Shown in pieces: positions 34,135-45,305 of a stretch of 64,000 bases of DNA. Positions within the stretch are counted from its first letter, which is position 1; each line of letters begins with the position of its first letter. The DNA lies in assembly GCA_014526335.1 (NCBI GenBank), contig JACTAT010000113.1, forward strand, positions 483,858-547,857, written 5' to 3'. The DNA is from Chrysaora quinquecirrha (taxonomy: Eukaryota; Cnidaria; Scyphozoa; Semaeostomeae; Pelagiidae). A model generated the notes under the pieces. The model made no database searches, was not told the DNA's origin, and saw only the letters and a program-made list of their open reading frames with translations. A program made the translations under genes and the position numbers.

Positions 34135-34767
34135 CTAGAGGGTTTGTTCAAGGACGGCGTAATTTTGCTCGGAGGGAATGATACCCTTAACGGTTTCTAA
34201 TGCGTCTCCTCGCAGTTGGCCCATGAGGTATGTAAATTTAGCGGATTTTTGGAAATCTTGCGATTTGCCAACTTGAGATTGAAAACGTTCCCAAAACCCA
34301 AGCCATTCCGTGATTTTTCCGTCGAAAGTGGGAAGCTTTAAGTCTGGTAACTTAGAACGTAACGGCGTAGTCGGGGGTGAAGTTTGAGTGAGAAGAGGAA
34401 TGGGCAACGCTGGTTTTTCACATTTAGCAATTACGAATGCAAGCTTATTGAGCTTACCTCTGTTGACGGATGTTACCTCGTCAACTTCGTCGAAAAAAGC
34501 ATCCATATCAGCTTCATCCTCAAATTCCTCCAGAACGACGTCTCGAATATCTTTATCCAAGTCGCTGCATTCTTTGAACTGTTCGTTGAGCGCTTCGAAC
34601 GTAGATTTGATCGTTGAAATTTCTTCGTTTGAGAAGAACGGATTGTCGAGTAAACCAGAAACTTCGTTGTAAATTTTCGTAAACGTGCGACGGAGCTGTC
34701 TTCTGTCTTGCTTCAATTTCTCGAGCGGACTTTTCTGTTTCGGCGGCATGGCTGAATGAATGAACAC
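34135..34767 (-). CDS. gag: BEL/Pao Gag N-terminal part
   Basis: A 210-codon frame starting at the ATG at 34765-34767 or the second ATG a few codons downstream (MPPKQKSPLEKLK). It carries the BEL Gag N-terminal coiled region and the start of the conserved capsid core (LPTFDGKITEWLGFWERFQS, KFTYLMGQLRGDALETVKG). It ends at a TAG in the middle of the conserved core. The downstream frame continues in the same register, so this is either a nonsense mutation in an otherwise young element or a programmed readthrough stop. No restored sequence is given. Confidence 0.9.
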   Translation of the reverse strand: MFIHSAMPPKQKSPLEKLKQDRRQLRRTFTKIYNEVSGLLDNPFFSNEEISTIKSTFEALNEQFKECSDLDKDIRDVVLEEFEDEADMDAFFDEVDEVTSVNRGKLNKLAFVIAKCEKPALPIPLLTQTSPPTTPLRSKLPDLKLPTFDGKITEWLGFWERFQSQVGKSQDFQKSAKFTYLMGQLRGDALETVKGIIPSEQNYAVLEQTL

Positions 34768-34825
34768 GAGAAAAAACGACGAACTAACGAATAACCATGA
34801 ATGAACTCAGCAATACTCAGGCGAA

Positions 34826-34843
34826 CTGGTCACGGCACCAAAT
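34826..34843 (-). other. BEL primer-binding site
   Basis: Immediately inside the 5' LTR on the minus strand, TTTGGTGCCGTGACCAG is present. It is complementary to a tRNA 3' end of the form CTGGTCACGGCACCA (ends in CCA), as expected for a tRNA-primed LTR element. I cannot say which tRNA. Confidence 0.7.
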
Positions 34844-35017
34844 TGTGAAGCACAGAAAGAGACAGTCGTGTACTTTATACATAAATATATACAAAACAAC
34901 CTTAAATTCAAAACGTGACTTTACGTGAACTTGGCTAACTACAACAAGACTAAAAACTAAGAATAAGAGAACAGGAAAAAGCGTCTTATTACGTGATCTC
35001 GTGCCCAGTACTTGACA
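34844..35017 (-). repeat. BEL element 5' LTR
   Basis: Second copy of the 174-bp LTR, followed by the target duplication GCAAC at 35018-35022. It must contain the promoter for the minus-strand transcript. Confidence 0.95.
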
Positions 35018-35529
35018 GCAACAGACTACACTGTGACTCTTACAAAAGCCATGAGACCCAATCAGCCTTGTGACAACAAGAACAACAACAAGAACAACAA
35101 CACCACTTATCATGACAAGCCTTTTATGTATATTAGGGCAATGCTTTAGGAGAGATCTGTCTCCCATCATCTGGCAATGGACCTCCCTGGAATCATCAAC
35201 ATCATCGTCATCAATCATCATCATTGTCAAAATTGTCAATCATTGGTACCATCATGATCATGATCAACCTCATCATCATCATTATCATCATAATCATAAT
35301 CATCACCAATAGATTGATCAATTGACAATTTAGCCATTAATTGACTCATGTCTTGTATTGATCCTATATATGAAACAAACCAAGTCAAACTTCAAAGATA
35401 AGGGACCTCCTTATCCATAGAGTTGTGCCAATTCAGCAGCAGATTTCAAAGAAAATTTGATATGTAGAGAAGAAGAAAGAAAAGTGAACTTACTTTCATT
35501 TAGATAACTTTCATCTTGTTAAAAGCATG

Positions 35530-36291
35530 CTAAACATCAGAATTTCCAATTAACACATGCTCACAATTCATCAATTCCACAGGCATATCTTCAATAGTAT
35601 TGTTTCTTAAATCAAATTTTGCCATCTTCAGTATTTTGCCTGTAAACTGACTTGATACTATTTTAACTTTATTGCCTTGAATAACAATACTTAGAAATTG
35701 ATTCATTGTCAACAAATGATGCGGAATTTCCTTGAAATTGTTTCTTGATATATTTATAAAATGCAGATGATTAAGTTTCTGAATACTGAGGGGTAAATCT
35801 GAAAGATTATTCCCCGCTAAATTAATCCACTTTATATTTTGCAAATTTTCTATCTCATCTGGGATTGTGCAAATCTCATTTTCTGCCAATCCTAAATATT
35901 CAAGGTTGTTCAAACTGCATATTTCCATAGGAAAGAACATCAGCTGGTCTTTATTTACAAAAAGTCTTGTTAAAAGTTTCAATTTGCTAAGTTCTTTTGG
36001 AATGTGACCAAGTGAATTGCCACTGATGCATAAGCAAGTAAGGTTTTCGAGCATGCCTATGCAAGATGGTAATACGGAAAGATTGTTATCATCTAGATTC
36101 AGATCTTCTAATAGTTCTAGCTTTTCTATGTCAGTCGGTGGCATGATCAAAGAGCAGTTTGATAACAACAAGATTTTGATACTTTGATGAGAAAATATTT
36201 CAGTAGGAAGAATTTTTAGATTTATGTTACTAAGATTTAGGACTTCCTTGCAGTTATCAATCCGTTGCGATATTTCCTTTGAGTCATCCAT
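35530..36291 (-). CDS. Leucine-rich-repeat protein (SHOC2/soc-2-like)
   Basis: A single-exon 253-residue frame from ATG (MDDSKEISQRIDNCKEVLN) made almost entirely of about nine LRRs of the 23-residue SDS22/SHOC2 type (LEDLNLDDNNLSVLPSCIG, LEYLGLAENEICTIPDEIE, IKWINLAGNNLSDLPLSIQ). There is no signal peptide, transmembrane segment or catalytic domain, so it is probably a cytosolic scaffold or binding protein. Many LRR proteins of this size exist (LRRC-type) and I cannot assign an orthologue. The upstream 36292-36300 region is tight AT-rich sequence. Introns cannot be excluded, but the frame ends cleanly after a capping repeat. Confidence 0.8.
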   Translation of the reverse strand: MDDSKEISQRIDNCKEVLNLSNINLKILPTEIFSHQSIKILLLSNCSLIMPPTDIEKLELLEDLNLDDNNLSVLPSCIGMLENLTCLCISGNSLGHIPKELSKLKLLTRLFVNKDQLMFFPMEICSLNNLEYLGLAENEICTIPDEIENLQNIKWINLAGNNLSDLPLSIQKLNHLHFINISRNNFKEIPHHLLTMNQFLSIVIQGNKVKIVSSQFTGKILKMAKFDLRNNTIEDMPVELMNCEHVLIGNSDV

Positions 36292-36299
36292 TATTCATT

Positions 36300-37333
36300 G
36301 TCTTCACAAAGCCACCACGATCCCCTCCACTTAGTTAGATCAACACTCAGTTGTTATGACAAGTTTAGGCCAGTCAAGAAGCTTGTTATTTTGCTTAGGC
36401 CCTTTCTTCTTGACAACACTTTGTTCCTCGATTCCGGCTTACTAAATAAAGTTTTTACCAACAAAAATGTCTTCCGAGGCTGCCAAATTCTACAGAAACA
36501 GAATAACGAGCCAAGGCGATGATAAAACCAACTTCTCGTAGCCTGAGATAAATTTTTCTCCAAGTATATACAACAAACACCGAATCCACAAAAAATTCAA
36601 AATTCAAATGAAACCCTTGAGCCTCGATTGGGTGACTCTTCCCGCCATTCCGCATTCCAAAGGGGCCTGGGACTGAGATTATTTTCCGAAAGCCGAAACC
36701 TGCCTGGGACTTTTCAGTTCCCCAAAATTGGTATAAACCTTAATGCCGTGGGTAAATTCTTACCCTGGGTAATAAACAAAATCTTTCAACTGTCTTCTTC
36801 AACTCTATTCTAGTCGATTTGCCTGTCACCTAAAATCCAACTGTACTGCATGAATGGGGGCAATGAGGTGCTAAACGGAAGAGCCAAAATTTACTGTATC
36901 TGAGTGGCGAATATACAGTAGCTATATGGAAAAATTTTGTAGCATCTCAAAAACTTCTATTTCATTTCAAAATATCCCTGTTTCAGAAAAAACCTCCGAC
37001 AATCTTTTTTCAAATAGCGGATCACTACAAGACAGGATGGGGGTAAAGCCCCAATGTTAAATTCAAGCTTTTTTGGGCTGTCCCTTAAACACAGCGTTTC
37101 TCTAAAAGAGCCCATCTTGTTTACTTATTAGGACAAGACCCCTGTTCCCTCCCTAGAAGAGCTCATGGAGACGATGACCCAAAGAACTTTGGCGATCCGC
37201 TATCACAGCCCAAGTTTGTTATCCCTTGATTCGCACGGGGTTCGCAGTGATTTATTATCGCTGTGCCGAAAAAAAGAGTTTCAGCCAGAGAAAACAACAC
37301 TATAAAGATAACAAACAGTATTAACTTCCATTG
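36300..37333. other. Spacer upstream of the LRR gene
   Basis: No coding exon, clear repeat or RNA gene recognised. It presumably contains the LRR gene promoter near 36300. Confidence 0.4.
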
Positions 37334-37335
37334 TA

Positions 37336-38418
37336 CACTTAGGGTACAAAAGTATTGCAACGCTTGACCTAAAATGGCGGCCAACAGTAGCCGTAGGCCC
37401 AACAACACAAAATTTACATAACAAAGCCATGGCGGCTCAGGGGCATCGTCGAACTTGATTTAGGCGGGAAAATGTTCAAAATTTCATTGACTTTCATTTA
37501 GAATAAAAAGTAAACGATTTATTTGATGCTTCTTGTGGAAAATAATGAAAAACTATGAAGTAGTGCCTTCCAGATTTCGAGCGAAATATTTCCAGAGTTG
37601 TCTTGATAAAGAGCAATAAAAATAACTACTTTTTTGACCGTTGACTAAAAAATTTTTCGTTTTTCAAATCAAAATAGTTAAAACGTTTGTTCCATGTTAT
37701 AATTTTTTACTGAGAAAAGTAGTTTCCACAAAAAAAAACAGACATTATTTGTGGACAACAATTTCAGGTGAGTGACTTTTGTTTAGGCCCAACAGAGGGT
37801 ACTTTTTTGTAAATTTGCAAATTCTTCTCTATAAACCCAAGAATTTGCTTCAAAATTAATTTGCAATATTTTAGGATAACCAGTGTTTTGAAATATGTGA
37901 ATGAAATTGTCCATAAAAATTTCTGATGACTCCCTCAAGTGCAAAATTTATTTTCGCATCAAAACAACAACTTCAAAAGTTACTCACCTAAAATCTTTAT
38001 CAATACTTCAACCCCCGAAATTCTTCTCTAAGTGCACACTTGCAGCGAAAATTTAAATCGTAATTACAAGTTTGAACTATTTTGTCTCAAAAAACCACGA
38101 AACTCTGTAGCAAAAGTCACGACAAGTGGTTCATACATCGCTGTTTTTCAAGACAGCCCTTGAAATGTTTTCCAGAAAATTTGGAAGGCAATGCTTTAAG
38201 GTTTTTGTCTACTTTTCATCCCAAATGCGAAATAAATCGTTTACTTTTTATTCTAAATGAAAGTCAATGAAATTTTGAACATTTTCCCGCCTAAATCAAG
38301 TTCGACGATGCCCCTGAGCCGCCATGGCTTTGTTATGTAAATTTTGTGTTGTTGGGCCTACGGCTACTGTTGGCCGCCATTTTAGGTCAAGCGTTGCAAT
38401 ACTTTTGTACCCTAAGTG
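37336..38418. mobile_element. Foldback DNA transposon, 189-bp perfect arms, TA target
   Basis: Positions 37336-37524 and 38230-38418 are inverted repeats that I find identical over 189 bp. They start CACTTAGGGTACAAAAGTAT and are flanked by TA (37334-37335, 38419-38420). The AAAAGTATTG word after the tip and the TA target are typical of Tc1/mariner relatives. Inside the perfect arms the two halves remain similar but diverged (GTGCCTTCCAGATTTCGAG against the mirrored TTGCCTTCCAAATTTTCTGG; GGTGAGTGACTTTT against AAAAGTTACTCACC), so the whole 1.08 kb is one long imperfect hairpin. No transposase is encoded. Confidence 0.9.
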
Positions 38419-38420
38419 TA

Positions 38421-39220
38421 TATACAAATATGATAATCAGAAAAATCTATTATCGATAGGATTTAGCATTTAACATTGATAAACAAAAGATATAACCAAC
38501 AAAACATGGGTACCAAATAAAATCACATATAATCAAATTTAATTGCAGATTTACAAAGTTGCTACAGGGTTAGGCAGCAGGGTTGGCATCGTTTGTGACG
38601 GACTGGTATCCTAATAAAAACGCTAGGACAATGTTTAAGAGCTGCGGTAGTCTTCCTTTCAAATTAAAATAAACACAGAACACCTTTAATCGTACTTGAG
38701 ATCGGTAAACATACCAGAGACAAAACGTTTGCTAACAAATTAAATTCTGGCTACCGTTCTTCCTCGAAAAAGCCCCCAGCCCTAACTGAGCACCTTCCTC
38801 AAGCACCCTCAATTAAGAAAAAAACAGCTTTTAACAGTGCCCCTTCTTAAACCCCTAGTGGTACATGACTTATAGGTTGACGGGGAAATACCGCAGAGAT
38901 CCCCCTGGATTACGAGAAAGCCCTGTTTCATAGCTAATTCATTACCCAGCCCCCTAAATTCAAGGATATACAGAAAATAATCATTACATAGTTGAAAAAA
39001 TGAGATACCAAGTCCGCTGGCCCCAACGCTCTACGCCATCCCTGCTAGTCTAGATACTATACTGTAATACTATTTGCTTGCTTACTTTATGCACAAAAAC
39101 GTTAAAAAAATTATCTCACATCTCAGCATTGCTTAGAGGTAGACAGGTCGTCATACATCATCAATAATGTAAAACATCAAAATTGCGATAAACAGGGAAC
39201 TTTGCCATGCAAACTAAACG
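38421..39220. other. Spacer between two TA-flanked elements
   Basis: Nothing coding or repetitive could be supported here. Confidence 0.4.
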
Positions 39221-39222
39221 TA

Positions 39223-39401
39223 CACTTCCAATCGAAAAGTTTGGAAACGGTCGCTTAAAAATGGCGACGAACAGTGGCCTATATTAAGATAATGGCCGCG
39301 CGAACTCTGACTTTTGAAATGAAAATACTTTGGATTAGGCCCCTGGCCACTGTTGGCCGCCATTTTTAAGCGACCGTTTCCAAACTTTTCAAAGGGAAGT
39401 G
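39223..39401. mobile_element. MITE, about 57-bp TIRs, TA target, related to 37336-38418
   Basis: CACTTCCAATCGAAAAGTTT at the left is mirrored at the right by AAACTTTTCAAAGGGAAGTG, and the match continues through GGAAACGGTCGCTTAAAAAT. It is flanked by TA on both sides (39221-39222, 39402-39403). The inner arm GGCGGCCAACAGTGGCC is nearly the same as GGCGGCCAACAGTAGCC in the larger foldback element. Confidence 0.85.
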
Positions 39402-40006
39402 TATGTTCCTCTTCAAAGACAGTATGTTCGTCAGAAGAGTTTGAGGAGCCAGAAATTTTCCTATATTATTCATACTTTTTAAAGTGTACCACCATGAACG
39501 ACGGGCAAAATGTTTAGTGTGTTAACAACTTTCCGCTATTCATAGCAATCTCGAAGTTTATCTTAACGAAATTTGAAGACTTAGGCCCTGAAATGGCTAC
39601 TGAAAATAGGCCAAAACATGTATCGATAAATATTTGTGATAACGTTGCATTAAACAAATGTGTTAAAAATTGTGTTCTTTGGATAAGCCATAATATAACT
39701 TTCGGTTAAAATATGACGAATACGACGGTCCATGTAGTTCTCTTTGGATAAAAAAATTATGCTTTGAAAATTATGGTCTCAAACGATTCGACTTGCTATC
39801 ACCAGGAATTTCACTTTCAAGTCAAGTCAGTTTCGCTTTGCTATCGAAGATTTTCGAAATTCGATATCAGTTTTGCGAAAGCATTTCGTATTTGCGACGA
39901 AAGACGTTTAGGCCCTTAAACATGGCAGGGGAAAGCTTCCTTATAAGCTTCAAGAAATGAGAACAACGTGCCGTAAGCTGAGCAGATAAAAAGTGCTGTC
40001 ATATTT

Positions 40007-43000
40007 CTACCGTATGGACAAACTTTCGCGTAACTTATCGATAGTTTCGCTGTCTAAGCAACATAAATCGAAATCAAAAGTAGAGTCAGTTACTTCGAAT
40101 TTTCCAGTCGATTCGACAATATCAACGATCTTTTGCAATGTTTCTCTGTCTTCTGTTGTTGATATTCTTCTCCAAAGTTCGACCAATGGGTTCGGGTCCG
40201 TTGTGGTCTTGCTGCCATGAGGGCTAAAAAGGGAGAAAGTCGAAGGATAAATGATTAAAATCAAGTACGTTATTTGGGTTATTCAGAGATTGCAAGAAAA
40301 GATTGCACGAAGCAACAGTGCTTAAAGAAGAAACATTGTTAAAAGAAGAAGCAACGTTATCTAAAGAAGAAACAACATTGCTTAAAGAAGAAGCAACATT
40401 GCTAAACGAAGAAGCAACATTGCTTAAGGAAGACATAATATTGCTAAATGAAGAAGCGACATTGCTTAAAGAAGAAGTAACGTTATCTAAAGAAAAAGCA
40501 ACATTATTTTAGGAAGAAAGAACATTGCTTAAAGAAGAAGCAACATTATCTAAAGAGGAAGCAACATTGCTTTAGGAAGAAAAAGCACTGCTTAAAGAAG
40601 AAGCAACATTGTTTAAAGAAGAAGCAACATTGCTTAAAGAAGAAACAACACTGCTTAAAGACGAAGCAACATTATTTAAAGAAGAAGCAACATTATCTAA
40701 AGAAGAAGCAACATTGCTTAAAGAAGAAGCAACATTGCTAAAAGAAGAAGCAACATTATTTAAAGAAGCAACATTGCTTAAAGAAGAAGCAACGTTATCT
40801 AAAGAAGAAGCAACATTGCTTAAAGAAGAAGCAACATTATCTAAAGAAGAAGCAACATTGCTTAAAGAAGAAGCAACTTTATCTAAAGAAGAAGCAACAT
40901 TGCTTAAAGAAGAAGCAACATTGCTAAAAGAAGAAGCAACATTATTTAAAGAAGCAACATTGGTTAAAGAAGAAGCAACGTTATCTAAAGAAGAAGCAAC
41001 ATTGCTTAAAGAAGAAGCAACGTTATTTAAAGAAGAAGCAACATTGCTTAAAGAAGAAGCAACGTTATTTAAAGAAGAAGCAACATTGCTTAAAGAAGAA
41101 GCAACGTTATCTAAAGAAGAAGCAACATTGCTAAAAGAAGAAGCAACGTTATCTAAAGAAGAAGCAACCTTTTTCTTTAAACAACGAAACAACATCGCCT
41201 AATGAAGCCCTCATGAACCATCTGAGGATAACTGAAGTAATAGACAACTATATACAAAACAAAAAAAGATAATTATTCAAACTGACCTCGAGATATCTTT
41301 CTTCTTCACCCCATTTACTTGTGGGCTGTCAATGTTACTACTGTTAGCTTTAGCTTTATTTGAAACTTTTCTAGTTTTCGATGTATGACTTTTAGCATTT
41401 TCAACATGGCCATCCTCTCTACAACTCACAACTGAAGTTGCTGGTTCCATTTCATCATCTCCACTTTCAGAATGATCTGCACCAAATTCATTAAAAAGTG
41501 CATCAAGTGTATTATCTTTGGCATGGCTGCCATTCATGCCACTTTTCGCTGTACTTGCCCATGCATCTGTTGATGTTCTCTTGACTGTCAATTTCTGTAC
41601 TTTTGGCTCTTCAGATGCTTTCTCTTCTGATTTCTTAACCTTTTTTATTTTCTCTTTGCTTTCTTTATTCTTTGTTTCCTTATTCCCTTCCTTTTTGCTT
41701 TCTTTTGTCGATTTCACATTCGTTTTCTGCTTCTCTTGACCTAACAAAATAGAATTCAATAACACTTTCAAAACGAATAAGCCTATAAGATCGAAAATAA
41801 GATAAAAAATATAAGAAACTGACTAATGTCATATTCGAGTGGGTGTTCAAAAATTTATGAAAACTGCTGAATTGACAGACTTTAAAGCTGAAAGCATTAA
41901 AATGTTAACAACAAGTTTGCAAAGTCGTCTAAACCTTCCAGTTTTCCAGCCTAAGTTGAGAAGCATCTAAAATCTACCGTTTTTTTAGAAAGGTGCAAAA
42001 AAAGTTTTCAAAGACTGTTAAGAACAGGAAGGATACACAAACCACATGAAAGAGACAATGATGGGTTATTCAACCCACGAAAAAAGTCTAACTATTTTTT
42101 GTTTGCTAAATTAAAGATGAATGCAACCAAAATAATTATTTAGAAGCAAATGTTTGGGTTATGGGGACATTGCTGATGTAGACCTGCAGCTTGTGCATGG
42201 AAATTGATATTCTTAAATGGATACCATGGGTTCTCATTTACCAACAATTGAAGTCATGGAAGGATGGAGAGCTGAGTTTACTTAAAAGTAAGGCATTTGG
42301 AAAGTGGTCCCAATGAGATTTGAACCCATGACTTTACAACTGTAGGAGCACTAGCCCAAACACCGCTCATAACAATAACAAAACAGCTAGAATTTGAGAG
42401 TATTTAACTACAAGAAATACCTAAATTGGATCCATCATTAGACTTTCTTCTTTCCTTGACATCTTCATTCTTTTTAGCACTGGCTGTTTTTGTTTTTGGT
42501 TTATCTTTATCAACGTCAGGTTGCCCGATGATAGAGACTTCTTTTGGTACCCTTGCAGTCCCATCACTTGATTTTTCAATCCTTTTCTTCTTTAGTTTCT
42601 GTGTTGTTGGTGTGTCATCAGCATTTGCTCTTTTCAAGCCAGCATTTGAATTCTGAACGGTAGCTTCTTTTTCTTTCAGCTTTGGGGGTTTTGATGCTAG
42701 CGACAGATTCTGTGGGCCAGGAGTTGATGGTGATGTCTTTTTAGGATGTTTTGTGACTGGCGGTGGAGGCGGTGAAGCAGTAGGTGGAGAGAATGTTGGT
42801 TGGGAGTTCACAGGCATGTCTGACTTGTTTGCTGGTGTGCTTGTTAATGCTTGTGGACTAAAATGAAAAATTGTTTCAAGAAAGGGATAAAAAACAATCA
42901 ACAAAGAAGGGAAGGGGTGCAACATGTTCCCATACCATACTTTTGCTTCTTGCAAACTTACAAAATGCAATTGAAATTGCTTACTCTGTCAAACATCTCA

Positions 43001-45305
43001 GGCATCATTTCAGGAATTCTTATACTACTTTAGGCCTTCTCAAATAAATTGAAGTAAAGAAAAGTTGCCATATTAAGTCTACTACTAGCCTAAGGGTACT
43101 CAGTGGAAATTACACTTTACCCCTGGATATTCCATCGATACCCATTCATATAGCAGGGTGCAGCCACTCATGGCACTCGTAACTACCAACAAGATACCCA
43201 TTTATACACCTGGTTGGGCAGAGATAGGAAATTTGTGTCAACATCTTGCCTAAGGTTGCTATTTCTGCAATCAGAAGCAGAAAGACCATGGCTTGAACTT
43301 TTACTATGTTCAACTTTTGCCATTCAACTTTTGCCATGTCCCAAAACATTGGCATTGTCAGAAAACATTGCTTTGTAAACATTTTTTATGAGAAATTACC
43401 TTGTTGAAGGTCCACCAACGGGCGATACAATAACTCCACCTCCTTTCAACAATTTCTTTTTAAAATCTTCAACTGGATCACTAAACGTGAGTGCTTCAAC
43501 CCTGACGTTTGTTACAGGTGGGTTGCCAACAAGCTGAAGGTACAAATCGTAATCAAACTTCACTTTCTTTGGCTCTTCTTTATTTCTAAAGTATATTTCA
43601 ATTGACAACATGAAACTGCCATATCCTGACTCTTCCACTTTATATGGTGGCAATTTAATAACTAAAAAAAGAGGAACATTTTACTTTCAAAAGTGTAAAT
43701 CATTTTTCCAGGAAAGATTTTTTATTTAAAACTTTCACTTTCAGTACTTAAATCGGTATCATAGAAAGGACTACATTGGGGCATTGTTCTGCCTTCTTTA
43801 AGCCTTCCTAATCCTTAGTACCCTTTTAAATAATAAGAAATGAAAGAGAAACTACGTGCCTTTAAAAACAGGGAACATGTTGTGGTTAACACAGAGTAGC
43901 TAATTTATAAAGGCAGGTACTATAGCTGTGTCCTATAAAGTTTTTACTTTAGTTTTGGTATGCATTTTCAGTTATATCTCATGTTCATACGTTTCATCTT
44001 ATATTTACCTAATTATAAGATTTGATCTTCAAAACTTTTGAGGGAAAACTATATCTAAAGAGTGATAACAGAGTGAACAGACAAGATCTAATGGTAACAG
44101 GACAAGTCAGCCCACAACAAAGTTGGCCCACCATGTAATAGACAAGTTGGCCTGTCAGTGATAACAAGTCAGCCCACTAAAATGTAATAAGTTTGAAATA
44201 TGTGCACTGATAAAGCAGGGGTTTGGGGGTGCCAGCCCCCAATATCCCAAAAAGTGACAAAATAACTAGTAAATAATGTCATTGGCTGACATTGCAGGGG
44301 GCCATCTCGTTCATTGGACTGATAGGTGTTGGCCGACTTGGTAATGGGCCAGCTTGGCAATGTGCAAACTAGTCTAGAAAGCAATCTGATGCCTCAATTG
44401 CAGAGTATGGTCTTTTTCAAAGTGATCTTGGGTGTGCAAGAGCCCCTTTCTATTGTTTTATCCTATTATTAGCCTATCATTCTATTGAAAAACTTGGATG
44501 TGTAAATGCCTTACTCTGCAGTGTCCTCTGATGCCACGTAAATGGCATATTCAGGAGGGGGTGGACAAAAGGGGTTAGATTAGAGGGTGGCATTCCAGCT
44601 TCATACCTGGTTTTTGTTTGTAGGATTTTTGTCCAATGAGATTTTTTTGTAAGTTTTGCAAAATTTACAAGGATTTGAGTGGAACTCTAGATTTTCAAAG
44701 CTGAAGGGAAGAAGGTACAGTTCTAGAGTTCATGATGATGAGGTGATGGCCCACGTGATAAAAATGTTTCTAAATGTCAACAGAAACGTTCCATTGAGTC
44801 TGGTGTGAATGCTTTGTTTTCTTCCGTTCCACAACTTCCACTCATCTTGATCTTATTAACCATGAAAGTTAGGCTAACTTAAAATAGATAGAATCTAGAA
44901 ACTAACGCACCGGTTGAAGAGTGACAAGCAAAATGGAATTTTATTTTTAGAAGGGTAACAATAATCACGCGTTAAGCTGTATAATTACATACCGCGTTTT
45001 GGTTTAGGAAAGCTCTCGTGCAAATGGAAAACAACTTTTTCGACGAAATTTGAAATATTACTGCCATCAGCACCACGAACAAACACGACCCAGTCATGAG
45101 TAAAGCCTTCTTGAGTTGTGTCAGTTCTACAAACCGATTTGTGGCCTATCTCGATCTTTACCTGCACGCACTGTTTGGAAAAACAAGAAAACAATTATCA
45201 GGACAACGAGCGAAGTCAAAAACACGATGCACAACAAAATAGGCCATCAAAAATAACAAAAACTAACAGATTTTTGCATTCATTTTAGCCTACCTCGGGT
45301 GCCAT
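40007..45305 (-). CDS. MLLT3: AF9/ENL (MLLT1/MLLT3) YEATS-domain chromatin reader
   Basis: Six minus-strand exons with matching phases: 45294-45305 (MAPE), 44993-45170, 43400-43661, 42421-42857, 41287-41740 and 40007-40223, about 519 residues (human AF9 568, ENL 559). The N-terminal YEATS domain (about 5-140) is seen in [56 protein letters not shown] and [18 protein letters not shown]; in the family it reads acyl-lysine on histone H3. A long Pro/Ser/Lys-rich middle follows (exons 4-5). The C-terminal ANC1-homology domain ([20 protein letters not shown], then [13 protein letters not shown]) recruits AF4/SEC, DOT1L, CBX8 or BCOR. AF9 and ENL are vertebrate duplicates, so this single gene is probably co-orthologous to both. 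The last intron holds a 21-bp minisatellite. Confidence 0.93.
40300..41180. repeat. 21-bp minisatellite in the last MLLT intron
   Basis: The unit is of the form AAAGAAGAAGCAACATTGCTT with TTATCT/TTATTT/TTGCTA variants, about 40 copies. Because 21 bp is seven codons, both strands stay open for long stretches: KEEATLL heptads on plus, SNVASSL heptads on minus. The AF9/ENL exons on each side (41287 donor GAG/GTCAGT and 40223 acceptor TTTTTAG) join in phase without it, so it is intronic. Confidence 0.93.
42298..42366 (-). mobile_element. tRNA-like SINE fragment, different family
   Basis: On the minus strand, GGGCTAGTGCTCC resembles a box A region and GGGTTCAAATCTC is a good box B. There is no complete cloverleaf, so this is a tRNA-derived repeat or pseudogene, not a tRNA gene. 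It is in an AF9/ENL intron. Confidence 0.45.
43662..44992. other. AF9/ENL intron 2, nothing recognised
   Basis: No exon-like segment, mobile element with clear ends or RNA gene was seen between the two YEATS exons. Confidence 0.45.

Larger units (their letters stand above)
28897..35017 (-). mobile_element. BEL/Pao LTR retrotransposon, nearly intact
   Basis: Two 174-bp LTRs (28897-29070 and 34844-35017) start TGTGAAGC and end CTTGACA. I see a single difference between them (TTATCACG versus TTATTACG). The flanks are the 5-bp duplication GCAAC (28892-28896 and 35018-35022). Gag and pol are on the minus strand, so the 34844-35017 copy is the 5' LTR. The order gag, protease, RT, RNase H, integrase and the C-terminal basic domain is that of BEL/Pao. 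Near-identical LTRs mean a recent insertion. The only visible defect is one in-frame stop between gag and pol. Confidence 0.95.

Noticed and set aside
40609..41202. 197-codon plus-strand frame of KEEATLL heptads as a coiled-coil gene
   Set aside because: It is the 21-bp minisatellite in the last AF9/ENL intron; flanking exons splice in phase without it and no start or stop context supports a gene.
42298..42366. tRNA gene on the minus strand
   Set aside because: Box B is good, but no full cloverleaf or paired acceptor stem can be drawn; listed as a tRNA-like repeat instead.
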